Shown: positions 42,966 through 51,520, counted from the stretch's first letter. The stretch: 64,000 nucleotides of DNA from Micromonospora sp. BL4 (GCF_003667505.1 NZ_RCVJ01000168.1:45167-109166), one strand, 5' to 3'. Notes: generated by a model from the letters alone, not told the origin. A program made the numbers and translations.

Positions 42966-43814
42966 GTGTCAGCCACCCCTGCTCGTCGGATCCGTGTCGT
43001 CGTCACGCTTCTGGCCCTGCTGGCGCTGAGTGCCTGCGCAGCCAGCGCCGGCCACACGGCCCACGCCCGGCAGATCGCCGCGGGCCAGCCGATCCCGTCC
43101 ACCCCGCCCCCGACACCGTCGGCCTCGCCGTCCCCGACGGCGAAGCCCGCGCCCGGGAGCTTGGAGTGGTACGTGTCCCAGGTGCCGACCTTTCCAGGGG
43201 CGCCACCACCGCAACCGGTGCTGTTGCCCGCGACCGGTACGGCCGCGTTCTGGCACCGCCTGCCGACCGACCAGAAGGTCGCCTTCATCACCATCGACGA
43301 CGGTGGGCTGGCCCGTCCGCCCGCGGTGGCCGAGTTCGTCTGGCGGGCCCACATCCCGGTCACGATGTTCCTGAACTCACCGGCGGCCGAGGAGCACGAC
43401 GTCTACTTCCGGCAGATCCAGGTGGCGGGCGGGGTCGTCGAGAACCACACCATCAACCACACCTCACTCGCCGGCCGCTCGTACGGCTACCAGAAGCAGC
43501 AGATCTGCGGTGCGGCGGACAAGCTGGAGGCGCTGTTCGGCAAGCGGCCGACGCTGTTCCGCCCACCGTTCGGCGAACATGACTCCACCACGTTGCAGGC
43601 CGCACACGACTGCGGCGCGAAGGCGGTCCTCCACTGGACCGAGACGGTCCACGAGGGGAAGGTTCGTTACCAGACCCCCGAGAAGGTGGTACGTCCTGGC
43701 GACGTCCTGCTCATGCACTTCCGGCCGGCACTGATGGACGACCTGCTCGCGGCGCTGAAGGCGATCCACCGGGCAGGGCTCACCCCGGCCCTCCTCACCG
43801 ACTACATCCAGTGA
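42966..43814 (+). CDS. Polysaccharide deacetylase (NodB-type) lipoprotein
   Basis: 282 residues: lipoprotein signal (LLALLALSAC lipobox), a Pro/Thr/Ser spacer, then a NodB homology domain. Motif 1 is TIDDGG rather than the canonical TFDDGP, motif 2 reads NHTINHTSL, motif 3 RPPFGEHD and the last LMHF. The catalytic Asp and metal His residues are kept, so activity on cell-wall or exopolysaccharide N-acetyl groups is plausible. GTG start at 42966; it is 24 bp after the P450 gene. Confidence 0.88.
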   Translation: MSATPARRIRVVVTLLALLALSACAASAGHTAHARQIAAGQPIPSTPPPTPSASPSPTAKPAPGSLEWYVSQVPTFPGAPPPQPVLLPATGTAAFWHRLPTDQKVAFITIDDGGLARPPAVAEFVWRAHIPVTMFLNSPAAEEHDVYFRQIQVAGGVVENHTINHTSLAGRSYGYQKQQICGAADKLEALFGKRPTLFRPPFGEHDSTTLQAAHDCGAKAVLHWTETVHEGKVRYQTPEKVVRPGDVLLMHFRPALMDDLLAALKAIHRAGLTPALLTDYIQ

Positions 43815-43829
43815 CCGCGCCGCCGCCGA

Positions 43830-43845
43830 CCTGACGAAAGTCAGG
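43830..43845. promoter_or_regulatory. Two-component operator candidate upstream of the ABC exporter
   Basis: CCTGAC-GAAA-GTCAGG, a perfect inverted repeat 58 bp before the ABC ATPase start. The same CTGAC-GAAA-GTCAG core lies upstream of the histidine kinase gene at 47966-47979. Confidence 0.55.
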
Positions 43846-43903
43846 GGCGGGTGGTGCCGTTCGGGCGCGGTGCGGGGGCGGCCGACACGCCTACCGTCAT
43901 CGC

Positions 43904-44836
43904 ATGATCACTTTACGTGGGTTGACGAAACGGTTCGGGGCGACCGTCGCGGTCGACGCGTTGACCGTCGACGTCGCGCCCGGCCGGGTCACCGGCTTCC
44001 TCGGCCCGAACGGCGCCGGCAAGTCCACCACCATGCGCATGATCCTCGGCCTGGACCGTCCCACCGCCGGGCAGGCGTTGATCGGCGGCCGGGCGTACCG
44101 GGAGCTGCGGCGGCCGCTGCACGAGGTCGGCGCGCTACTCGACGCCCGCGCCATCCACCCCGCCCGGGCCGGTCGGGCGCACCTGCTGGCCATGGCCCGC
44201 AGCAACGGCATCCCGGCTCGCCGCGTGGACGAGGTGCTCGACACCGTCGGGCTGGACGGGCGCGCCGCCGCCAAGCCGGGCCGGACCCTCTCCCTCGGCA
44301 TGGGCCAGCGGCTCGGTATCGCCGGCGCGCTGCTCGGCGACCCGCCGGTGCTGATGTTCGACGAGCCGGTCAACGGCCTCGACCCGGACGGGGTGCGCTG
44401 GGTGCGGCAGCTGATGCGCTCGCTCGCCGACCAGGGGCGGACCGTCTTCGTCTCCAGTCACCTGATGAGCGAGATGCAGCTCACCGCCGACCAGCTCGTG
44501 GTGATCGGCCGGGGACGGCTGCTCGCCGACGCGCCGATCGACGACGTGATCGCCGGCAGCGCCGTCGCCGTCCGGGTCCGCAGTCCGCACCCGGACGGGC
44601 TGGCCACCCTCGCCACTCGCCTCGCCGCCACCGGCGCCACCGTCGAGCCGGCCGGCCCCGACGAGCTGACCGTCACCGGGACCACCGTCGACCGGGTCGG
44701 TGACCTGGCGTACGAGCTGGGGGTGCGGTTGCACGAGCTGAGCCCGCACGGCGCGTCGCTGGAGCAGGCGTTCATGGAGTTGACCGCCGACAGCGTCGAG
44801 TACGCCGGCGGCCCGACCGGAAGCGGAGCACGATGA
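43904..44836 (+). CDS. ABC-2 exporter ATP-binding protein
   Basis: 310 residues. Walker A is GPNGAGKST, the signature TLSLGMGQRLGIAGAL, Walker B VLMFDEPVNGLDPDG, and the H-loop SSHLMSE. The C-terminal ~90 residues form the usual DUF4162-like extension of drug and antibiotic exporters. The start ATG at 43904 lies a few bases after a TACCGT -10-like element, so the mRNA may be leaderless. It overlaps the permease by four bases and likely exports a drug, peptide or lipid. Confidence 0.93.
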   Translation: MITLRGLTKRFGATVAVDALTVDVAPGRVTGFLGPNGAGKSTTMRMILGLDRPTAGQALIGGRAYRELRRPLHEVGALLDARAIHPARAGRAHLLAMARSNGIPARRVDEVLDTVGLDGRAAAKPGRTLSLGMGQRLGIAGALLGDPPVLMFDEPVNGLDPDGVRWVRQLMRSLADQGRTVFVSSHLMSEMQLTADQLVVIGRGRLLADAPIDDVIAGSAVAVRVRSPHPDGLATLATRLAATGATVEPAGPDELTVTGTTVDRVGDLAYELGVRLHELSPHGASLEQAFMELTADSVEYAGGPTGSGAR

Positions 44837-45633
44837 GCACGAGCACCCTCCCCGACACCCGTCCCGCCCCGGCCGCCTTCCGCGGCGCGGTGGCCGCCGA
44901 GTGGACCAAACTGTTCTCGGTGCGGACCACGTGGTGGACGGCGCTGGCCGGGCTGCTGCTGATGGCCGCGAGCGCCGGGCAGCTCGCCATCTACGCCGCC
45001 AACGACAACACCAACGACGACCCGACCGACGACCGGGGCATCGTCGCCGTCGGCAGCGTGCTGATCGACTCGGTCGAGCTGACCCAGTACGCGGTGCTGG
45101 CGTTGGGCCTGCTGGCGATCACCGCCGAGTTCACCAGCGGCACCATCCGGACCACCCTGCAGTGCACCCCGTCCCGCGGTCGGGTGCTGCTGGCCAAGGC
45201 CGTGGTCGCCGGCACGGTCACCTTCGCCCTCGGGCTGCTGCTCGGCGGCGTCGGCGCGCTCATCGCCCGACCGGTGCTCGGCGAGTGGGGCCGCGCGCCG
45301 GCCGGCGACACGATCGCCGACATCGTGGCCCTGGCGACCTACCTGGCGCTGGTCAGCGTGCTCGCGCTGGGCCTCGGCGCGGCCCTGCGCAGCGCGGTGC
45401 TCACCCTCACCGTGCTCTTCGCCACCCTGATGATCGTGCCGCTGTCACTCCAGGAGCCGGACATCGCCGTGCTGAACCGGATCGCCGACGTGTTCCCCGG
45501 CGTGGCCGGTACGCACTTCCTGGCCGGCGACACCGAGCCGTACCCGGGCGCGGTCGGGCTGCTGCTCCTCGCCGGATGGGCCGGCGCGGCGCTGCTGCTG
45601 GGCCGGGCCGCGCTGCGCCGCCGCGACGCCTGA
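44833..45633 (+). CDS. ABC-2 type permease
   Basis: 266 residues with about six membrane segments. It starts with VAAEWTKLFSVRTTWWT, the usual start of ABC-2 exporter permeases in actinobacteria, and contains EFTSGTIRTTLQCTPSR in the loop before the third helix. ATGA overlap with the ATPase gene. A bidirectional terminator follows at 45639. Confidence 0.9.
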   Translation: MSTSTLPDTRPAPAAFRGAVAAEWTKLFSVRTTWWTALAGLLLMAASAGQLAIYAANDNTNDDPTDDRGIVAVGSVLIDSVELTQYAVLALGLLAITAEFTSGTIRTTLQCTPSRGRVLLAKAVVAGTVTFALGLLLGGVGALIARPVLGEWGRAPAGDTIADIVALATYLALVSVLALGLGAALRSAVLTLTVLFATLMIVPLSLQEPDIAVLNRIADVFPGVAGTHFLAGDTEPYPGAVGLLLLAGWAGAALLLGRAALRRRDA

Positions 45634-45638
45634 GTGCC

Positions 45639-45664
45639 GAGCGGGGGCTTCCGGGCCCCCGCTC
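45639..45664. terminator. Bidirectional terminator between exporter and response regulator
   Basis: GAGCGGGGGC and GCCCCCGCTC pair around a 6-nt loop. It touches the stop codon of the convergent response-regulator gene. Confidence 0.65.
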
Positions 45665-46340
45665 AGCCGTCGACCAGCCCCGCCTCGTACGCGAGGATCG
45701 CCGCCTGCACCCGGTTACGGACGTCCAGCCGGGTGAAGATGCTGGTCAGGTAGCTCTTCACGGTGCCCTCCACCAGGTGCAACCGGCGGGCGATCTCCGC
45801 GTTGGACAAACCCGCCCCGACCAGGGCCAGCACCTCCCGTTCCCGCTCGGTCAGCCCGGCCGTCCGGTCCCGCGCGGCGGGCCGACGGGCCAACCGCCCG
45901 GCGTCCAGCTCGATCACCCGGCGGGCCACCCGCGGCGACAGGTACGCCCCGCCCTCGGCGACCGCGTGCACCCCGGCGATCAGCTCGCGGGGGTCGCCGG
46001 CCTTGAGCAGGAAGCCACTGGCACCGTGCCCGAGCGCCCGGGCCACGTGATCGTCCTCGCCGAAGGTGGTCAGCATGAGCGTGGCGGTGTCCGGCGCCAC
46101 CCGGCGGATCTCGGCCGCCGCGGCCAACCCGTCCAGCCGCGGCATCCGGATGTCCAGCAGCGCCACCCGGGGCCGGTGCGCGCGGACCAGTTCCACCGCC
46201 GCCCGCCCGTCACCGGCCTCGGCGACCACCTCGATGCCCGGGTCGGCGGCGAGAATGGCGCGGACGCCGGCCCGGATCATCGCCTCGTCGTCGGCGAGGA
46301 CCACCCGAACCGGCGTGGCGGTGAAAGTCTCGACGGTCAT
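45663..46340 (-). CDS. NarL/LuxR-family response regulator
   Basis: 225 residues: receiver with LADDEAMIRAG, phosphoacceptor Asp63 in ALLDIRMPRLDG and FLLKAGDPRELI, then a LuxR DNA-binding domain (LTEREREVLALVGAGLSNAEIA). The ATG at 46340 overlaps the kinase stop (ATGA). The matching palindromes upstream of the ABC exporter and of the kinase suggest it activates both. Confidence 0.93.
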   Translation of the reverse strand: MTVETFTATPVRVVLADDEAMIRAGVRAILAADPGIEVVAEAGDGRAAVELVRAHRPRVALLDIRMPRLDGLAAAAEIRRVAPDTATLMLTTFGEDDHVARALGHGASGFLLKAGDPRELIAGVHAVAEGGAYLSPRVARRVIELDAGRLARRPAARDRTAGLTEREREVLALVGAGLSNAEIARRLHLVEGTVKSYLTSIFTRLDVRNRVQAAILAYEAGLVDG

Positions 46341-47923
46341 CCTGCGATCCGCTCCTTGCTGACCAACCGGCCATCGGTGAAACAGAGCCGCCAGGTCGGC
46401 TCGGCGAGGGGGAAGTTGCCGTCCGTGTACCACTCGCAGCCGGCCTCCTCCGCACCGACCGGCGGGGGAAGCGCCCGACGGGGCAACCCGGCCAGGTCGG
46501 TACGCGCCGTGCCCGGCCGCATCCGGTCGAACGACGACTCGTCCAGCACCGTTCCGGCCGTGGCGAACGAGTAGTAGACCAGCGACAGGGCCAACGCCAG
46601 CCCGGCCGGGGCGGCGAGCGCGGTCAGCAGGCTGCGTCGTACCCGGCGGCGGGCCTCGAGCAAACGCCGCTCGGCGTCGACCGGCTGCTCCGCGCCACCA
46701 CCGTCGACCGGACCACCGTCGGTCGCCGCACCGGGCCCGTCCACCGCCGCCGACCACTGTTCGGACGGAACGACGCCGGCCAGGTCGGCGGACAACGGCA
46801 GCCGGGCCCGTACCGCGAAGCCACCGTCCGGGCGGGGGCCGGTGTCCAGGACCCCACCGGCCAGCCGTACGCGCTCAGCGAGAGCGAGCAGGCCGCTGCC
46901 GGAGGACGGCGGGCTGGGCAGCGGGCCGGCCGGTGGTGGCCCGTTCCGCACCCGCACCTCGACCTCGTCCCCGCAGGGGGCGAGCGTGACGGTGACCGGG
47001 GCGCCCGGCGCGTACCGGGCCGCGTTGGTGAGCGCCTCCCGGACCACCCCGTGCGCGGCCGGGCCGGTGATCCCGGGCAGCTCGACGGCTCCGTCCGGAG
47101 CGTCCAACCGCACCGCCATCCCGGCATCCCGAGCCCCGTCCACCAGATCGGCGATGGTTTCGCCGGCCGGTCGGAGCCCCGCCGGCCCGCCCTCCTCCCG
47201 GAGCACCCCGATGATGCCGTGCAGCCGTTCCGTGGCGGCCGCGACGCTGGTTCGCAGCTCCCCCACCGCCGCCCGGTGCCGGGGGTCGAGGTCGTCGGCG
47301 AGCTCCAACGCGGCGGCGCGCAGCGCGATCAGGCTCAGATCGTGGCCGAGTGAGTCGTGCATCTCCTCGGCGATCCGGGCGCGCTCGCGCAACCGGATCC
47401 GCTCGGCGGCACCGCGCCGCTCCCGCGCCAGCGCGTCGGCGTGCCGGCCCCCCGCGTCGGCCAACTCCTGCTGCTGCCGGCGGTACCGGCCGACCAGCCA
47501 CGGGAACACACCGGCGAACAGCAGCACCGAGGCCAACAGGAACCAGGTGCCCGCTCCGGTACCGAGCAACCCCAGGTTCAGCACCGTGCCACCGACCGCG
47601 ATCGCGCCGAACAGCACGGCCGCCGGAGCCGACGAGGCGCTGCGCCGTCCGGTCAGATAACTGAACACCGGGATGGCGAACACGAAGTTGCCGTCGACCA
47701 GTGACCCGAGCACCACCAGCAGCAGGCCGACCAGCGGCCGACGCCGACCCAGCGCCACCGCCACGGCCAGCACCGTCAGCCCACCGACCAGCAACTCCAG
47801 GTTGTGCCGCGGATGCGGCGGGGTCAGCCTGGCGTACCCGATCGGGGCGGCGAGCACCGCCCAGAGCAACGCGTCCGGCAGACCCCGCCGCCGCGCCGGC
47901 CCATCCGCCCGCCACCTCGCCAT
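46337..47923 (-). CDS. Sensor histidine kinase with an extra C-terminal membrane domain
   Basis: 528 residues from the ATG at 47923. The N-terminal half has about five membrane helices, followed by a HisKA_3 domain (RIAEEMHDSLGHDLSLIALRA) and a HATPase (EALTNAARYA, SGSGLLALAERVRLAGG). Unusually, ~130 residues continue past the kinase: a Pro/Gly spacer, one membrane helix (ALAAPAGLALALSLVYY) and a small outside domain with two Cys (GCEWYTDGNFP and WRLCFTDGRLV). In-frame GTGs at 47929 and 47947 are alternative starts. It is coupled to the response regulator. Confidence 0.9.
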   Translation of the reverse strand: MARWRADGPARRRGLPDALLWAVLAAPIGYARLTPPHPRHNLELLVGGLTVLAVAVALGRRRPLVGLLLVVLGSLVDGNFVFAIPVFSYLTGRRSASSAPAAVLFGAIAVGGTVLNLGLLGTGAGTWFLLASVLLFAGVFPWLVGRYRRQQQELADAGGRHADALARERRGAAERIRLRERARIAEEMHDSLGHDLSLIALRAAALELADDLDPRHRAAVGELRTSVAAATERLHGIIGVLREEGGPAGLRPAGETIADLVDGARDAGMAVRLDAPDGAVELPGITGPAAHGVVREALTNAARYAPGAPVTVTLAPCGDEVEVRVRNGPPPAGPLPSPPSSGSGLLALAERVRLAGGVLDTGPRPDGGFAVRARLPLSADLAGVVPSEQWSAAVDGPGAATDGGPVDGGGAEQPVDAERRLLEARRRVRRSLLTALAAPAGLALALSLVYYSFATAGTVLDESSFDRMRPGTARTDLAGLPRRALPPPVGAEEAGCEWYTDGNFPLAEPTWRLCFTDGRLVSKERIAG

Positions 47924-47965
47924 CCTCACGGCGGTCAGGCTACCCACGCCCGACCTGCGCGGACA

Positions 47966-47979
47966 CTGACGAAAGTCAG
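47966..47979. promoter_or_regulatory. Two-component operator candidate upstream of the kinase gene
   Basis: CTGAC-GAAA-GTCAG, identical in its core to the site before the ABC exporter. A TAGCCT -10-like element lies between it and the kinase start. Confidence 0.5.
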
Positions 47980-47983
47980 GTGT

Positions 47984-48709
47984 TCAGCCGATCTCCTCGG
48001 CCCAGGCACGCCAGTCGTCGAGCACGCCGTGCAGGGACGGGGTCAGCCACCCCGGCGCGGAGCGCCGGAACACACCCGGATCCATCGCCCCGGCACCGGC
48101 GGGCACCGCGCCGAGCAGGTTCGGCACCAGGTCGGTGAGATTGGTCCAGTGCACCAGCTCTGGCGTGGTCGGCCAGGCGCCGATGACCACACCGGCCGGC
48201 ACGGCCCGGCGGTCCAGCGCCTCCAGGGTCAACGCGGTGTGATTGAGGGTGCCCAGCCCGGCACGGGCGACCACCACGGCGGGCGCGCCGAGCGACACCG
48301 CCAGGTCCGCCATCGTCCACGGCTCACCGGACGGACGCAGCCCCATCGGAACCAGCAGCCCACCGGCACCCTCGACCAGCACCAGATCGTGCTTGTCGGT
48401 CTCGTCACGGACCGCGTCCACGGCGGTGTACAGCTCCAGCGGCGGCAGCTCGGCGACCCGGGCGGCAGCCAGCGGGGCGAGCGGGTCCGGATAGCTGGCC
48501 AGGGTACGGCCGGTGAGCGGGGCGGCCAGCCGGTTCACCGCCTCCACGTCCCCGGGTTCACCGCTGGCCGTACCGGTCTGGCCCGGTTTGACCACGGCCA
48601 CCCGCAGGCCGGCGGCCTGCGCGGCGGCGGTGATCGCCGCGGTCACCACGGTCTTGCCGACCTCGGTGTCGGTGCCGGTGACCAGCACCACCCCCTGCCA
48701 CGCGCTCAC
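47984..48709 (-). CDS. bioD: Dethiobiotin synthetase BioD
   Basis: 241 residues. The P-loop is VTGTDTEVGKTVV, followed by VVKPGQTG and VLVEGAGGLLVPMG, the standard BioD motifs for ATP, CO2 and diaminopelargonate use. It forms the ureido ring in the penultimate biotin step. The GTG at 48709 overlaps the stop of the last of four mini-ORFs (GTGA). No usual Shine-Dalgarno site precedes it, so reinitiation after upstream translation is likely. bioF lies upstream on the same strand. Confidence 0.95.
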   Translation of the reverse strand: MSAWQGVVLVTGTDTEVGKTVVTAAITAAAQAAGLRVAVVKPGQTGTASGEPGDVEAVNRLAAPLTGRTLASYPDPLAPLAAARVAELPPLELYTAVDAVRDETDKHDLVLVEGAGGLLVPMGLRPSGEPWTMADLAVSLGAPAVVVARAGLGTLNHTALTLEALDRRAVPAGVVIGAWPTTPELVHWTNLTDLVPNLLGAVPAGAGAMDPGVFRRSAPGWLTPSLHGVLDDWRAWAEEIG

Positions 48710-48945
48710 GGGGTCAGCTCAGTTCGCGACTGCGGGGCTCGCAACACCGGCTCACTCCTCGCGCTCACGGGACCAGCTCAGTTCGCGACTGCGGGGCTCG
48801 CAACACCGGCTCACTCCTCGCGCTCACGGGACCAGCTCAGTTCGCGACTGCGGGGCTCGCAACACCGGCTCACTCCTCGCGCTCACGGGGTGACCTTTGC
48901 TCGCGACTGCGGGGCTCGCAACACCGGCTCACTCCTCGCGCTCAC
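48706..48945 (-). repeat. Four tandem 59-bp repeats forming a chain of mini-ORFs between bioF and bioD
   Basis: The unit occurs four times with a 59-bp period and only a few substitutions, mostly in the first (bioF-side) copy. On the minus strand each unit is GTG plus 19 sense codons and TGA (63 nt): 48945-48883, 48886-48824, 48827-48765 and 48768-48706. The encoded peptide begins VSARSEPVLRAPQSR. Each TGA overlaps the next GTG by four bases (GTGA). The first GTG overlaps the bioF stop and the last TGA overlaps the bioD start. A GAGGAG lies just inside each mini-ORF. No spacer sequence separates the units. Confidence 0.9.
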
Positions 48946-50111
48946 GGGGCGGTCTCGACGATGACGTCCAGCGCCCGCTCGAAGGCCGGCCGGGACACCC
49001 CGGCACTGACCGTGAGCCGTAGCCGGGAACGGTTGTCCGGCGTGGACGGCGGCCGGAAGCAGCCCACCGCGACACCCCGGTCCCGGCAGTCGGCGGCCCA
49101 GGTCGTCGCCGCCTCCGGCCCGGGAGCGGTCACCGAGATCACGGCCGCGTCCGGCGCGGAGACGGTCAACCCCGCCGCACGCAGCCGGTCGACCGCCAGC
49201 GCCACCCGCTCGGCCAGTTCGGCCCGCAGGTCGTCACCGCCCCGGGCCAGCCGCAGCGCGGCGTGCACACCCGCGGCGACCGCCGGCGGCAACGCGGTGT
49301 CGAAGATGAACGTACGGCCCGTCTCGACCAGGTGCCGGACGAACTCGGCCGGGCCGGCGACCACCCCGCCCGCGCCACCGAGCGCCTTGGACAGGGTCGC
49401 GGTGACCACCACGTCCGGTTCCCCGGCGAGCCCGGCGGCGGCGACCGCCCCGGCGCCGGCCGGACCGGTCACGCCGAGCGCGTGCGCGTCGTCGACCAGC
49501 AGCAGCGCCCCGTAGCGGCGGGCCACCGCGTGCAGCTGGGCCAGCGGGGCGAGATCGCCGTCGACGGAGAAGACCGACTCGGTGACCACCACCGCCGGTC
49601 GGCCCGGGGCCACCGCGAGCGCGGCGGCCACCGCCGTCACGTCGGCGTGGGCGGTGACCACGGTCTCCGCCCCGGAGATCCGGCAGCCGTCGATCAGGGA
49701 CGCGTGGTTGTGCGCGTCGGAAACGAGCAGCGTGCGGGGTTGGACGAGGGCACGCAACGCACCCAGGTTCGCCAGGTAGCCGGAGGAGAAGACGAGCGAG
49801 CGGTCGGTGCCCAGCCACTGCGCCAGCTCGTCCTCCAGCGCCTGGTGCGCGTCGGTGGAGCCGCGGACGAGGCGCGACCCGGTGGCCCCCAGCCCGTACG
49901 CCGACAGCGCCGCCGCGGCGGCGCCGATGACCTCCGGGTGCGTGGCCAGACCCAGGTAGTCGTTGCCGGCCAGATCGGTCATGCCGTCGGCGGCCGGACG
50001 CGGGTGCAGCCGCCGGGTCAGCCCGGCCTTCGCCCGCAACTGCGCACGGCGGTCGAGCGCCGCCAGCCAGTCCGCCACCGTCACCCCTTCGCCGCCGTCC
50101 GCGCCGGTCAC
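48942..50111 (-). CDS. bioF: 8-amino-7-oxononanoate synthase BioF
   Basis: 389 residues of the alpha-oxoamine synthase family of fold type I PLP enzymes. Seen: NDYLGLATHPEVI, GSRLVRGSTDAHQALE, DDAHALGVTGPAGAG and the PLP lysine in VTATLSKALGGAGG. It condenses pimeloyl-ACP/CoA with alanine. The GTG at 50111 follows GGGAG. Its stop overlaps the first mini-ORF start in the repeat leading to bioD. Confidence 0.95.
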   Translation of the reverse strand: MTGADGGEGVTVADWLAALDRRAQLRAKAGLTRRLHPRPAADGMTDLAGNDYLGLATHPEVIGAAAAALSAYGLGATGSRLVRGSTDAHQALEDELAQWLGTDRSLVFSSGYLANLGALRALVQPRTLLVSDAHNHASLIDGCRISGAETVVTAHADVTAVAAALAVAPGRPAVVVTESVFSVDGDLAPLAQLHAVARRYGALLLVDDAHALGVTGPAGAGAVAAAGLAGEPDVVVTATLSKALGGAGGVVAGPAEFVRHLVETGRTFIFDTALPPAVAAGVHAALRLARGGDDLRAELAERVALAVDRLRAAGLTVSAPDAAVISVTAPGPEAATTWAADCRDRGVAVGCFRPPSTPDNRSRLRLTVSAGVSRPAFERALDVIVETAP

Positions 50112-50320
50112 GCCGACTCCCGCCGGGCGAAATTACCACCCGCCACCACCGGCCCGACGGATCCACTCGGTACGCGAGGTCGACCTGAACCGAACTCCAG
50201 CTTCACGGCTGTCCGTTGCGACGACCGCTGCCACCGCCGGAGCCCGACCACACCGGCCGCCCCGCTCCACCGGACGGCGGCCCGTTCCCGCTGATCGGGA
50301 GGCCTTGTAGGGTACGAGCC

Positions 50321-51316
50321 ATGCCAGAGATCCTCGACCAGGCCCGGACGCAGGTCCTGGGTGACGGTGTCGGCCTCGATGAGGCCGGCGTCCTCGCCGT
50401 GCTGAACCTGCCCGACGAGCACCTGCCCGCCGCCCTCCAGCTCGCGCACGACGTGCGGATGCGGTGGTGTGGTCCGGAGGTCGAGGTCGAGGGGATCGTC
50501 TCGCTGAAGACGGGCGGTTGCCCGGAGGACTGCCACTTCTGCTCGCAGTCCGGCCTGTTCACGTCCCCGGTGCGCTCGGTCTGGCTGGACATCCCGTCCC
50601 TGGTCGAGGCGGCGAAGCAGACCGCGAAGACCGGGGCCACCGAGTTCTGCATCGTGGCCGCCGTCCGTGGCCCGGACGCCCGGCTGATGAAGCAGATGCG
50701 TGAGGGCGTCGCCGCCATCAAGGCCGAGGTCGACATCCAGGTCGCCGCGTCGCTGGGCATGCTCTCGCAGGAGCAGGTCGACGACCTGGTCGACATGGGC
50801 GTGCACCGCTACAACCACAACCTGGAGACCTGCCGGTCGTACTTCCCCAACGTGGTCACCACGCACTCCTGGGAGGAGCGCTGGGAGACGCTGCGGATGG
50901 TCCGCGACTCCGGCATGGAGGTGTGCTGCGGCGGCATCCTCGGCCTCGGCGAGACCGTCGAGCAGCGGGCGGAGTTCGCCGCGCAGCTCGCCGAGCTGAA
51001 CCCGCACGAGGTGCCGCTGAACTTCCTCAACCCCCGGCCCGGCACCCCGCTGGGTGACCGTCCGGTGGTGGAGGGCAAGGACGCGCTGCGGGCCATCGCC
51101 GCGTTCCGGCTGGCGATGCCGCGCACCATCCTGCGGTACGCGGGCGGCCGGGAGATCACCCTCGGTGACCTGGGCACCCGCGATGGTCTGCTCGGCGGCA
51201 TCAACGCGGTGATCGTCGGCAACTACCTGACCACGCTGGGCCGGCCGGCGACCGCCGACCTGGACCTGCTGGACGAGCTGAAGATGCCGGTCAAGGCCCT
51301 CTCCGCCACGCTGTGA
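50321..51316 (+). CDS. bioB: Biotin synthase BioB
   Basis: 331 residues, radical-SAM TIM barrel. The [4Fe-4S]-SAM motif is CPEDCHFC, with YNHNLETCRSYF and CCGGILGLGET, where the further Cys residues bind the sulphur-donor cluster, and PLNFLNPRPGTPL near the C-terminus. It inserts sulphur into dethiobiotin. The ATG at 50321 is about 10 bp after TAGGGT, so the leader is very short. It is divergent from bioF and overlaps bsaP by four bases. Confidence 0.97.
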   Translation: MPEILDQARTQVLGDGVGLDEAGVLAVLNLPDEHLPAALQLAHDVRMRWCGPEVEVEGIVSLKTGGCPEDCHFCSQSGLFTSPVRSVWLDIPSLVEAAKQTAKTGATEFCIVAAVRGPDARLMKQMREGVAAIKAEVDIQVAASLGMLSQEQVDDLVDMGVHRYNHNLETCRSYFPNVVTTHSWEERWETLRMVRDSGMEVCCGGILGLGETVEQRAEFAAQLAELNPHEVPLNFLNPRPGTPLGDRPVVEGKDALRAIAAFRLAMPRTILRYAGGREITLGDLGTRDGLLGGINAVIVGNYLTTLGRPATADLDLLDELKMPVKALSATL

Positions 51317-51516
51317 CGGCCATGACGACGACGGAGTTGTGGTGCGACCGGTGCGGTGACCCGGCGCCGGCCGGCACCGCCCACCCGGGCTGCGCGTCGG
51401 CCCGCGAGCTGGAGCCGCCCCGGTACTGCCACCGCTGCCGCCGTCGGATGAAGGTGCAGGTGCTGCCGGTCGGCTGGTCGGCGGTCTGCGTCGAGCACGG
51501 CGAGATCCGGGGCTGA
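51313..51516 (+). CDS. bsaP: BsaP-like biotin synthase auxiliary protein
   Basis: 67 residues, rich in cysteine: ELWCDRCGDPAP, HPGCASA, RYCHRCRRRMK and AVCVEHGE. Small Cys-rich proteins coupled to bioB in actinobacteria include the mycobacterial biotin synthase auxiliary protein, thought to help maintain the BioB Fe-S clusters. The GTG at 51313 overlaps the bioB stop (GTGA); the ATG at 51322 is the alternative. A zinc-ribbon function cannot be excluded. Confidence 0.8.
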   Translation: MTAMTTTELWCDRCGDPAPAGTAHPGCASARELEPPRYCHRCRRRMKVQVLPVGWSAVCVEHGEIRG

Positions 51517-51520
51517 GCCG

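Noticed and set aside
45663..46757. Long frame for the response regulator
   Set aside because: The extension is a shadow of the kinase gene; the conserved receiver begins just after ATG 46340, which overlaps the kinase stop.
48706..48945. CRISPR-like array
   Set aside because: The 59-bp units are directly contiguous with no variable spacers, and no cas genes are present.
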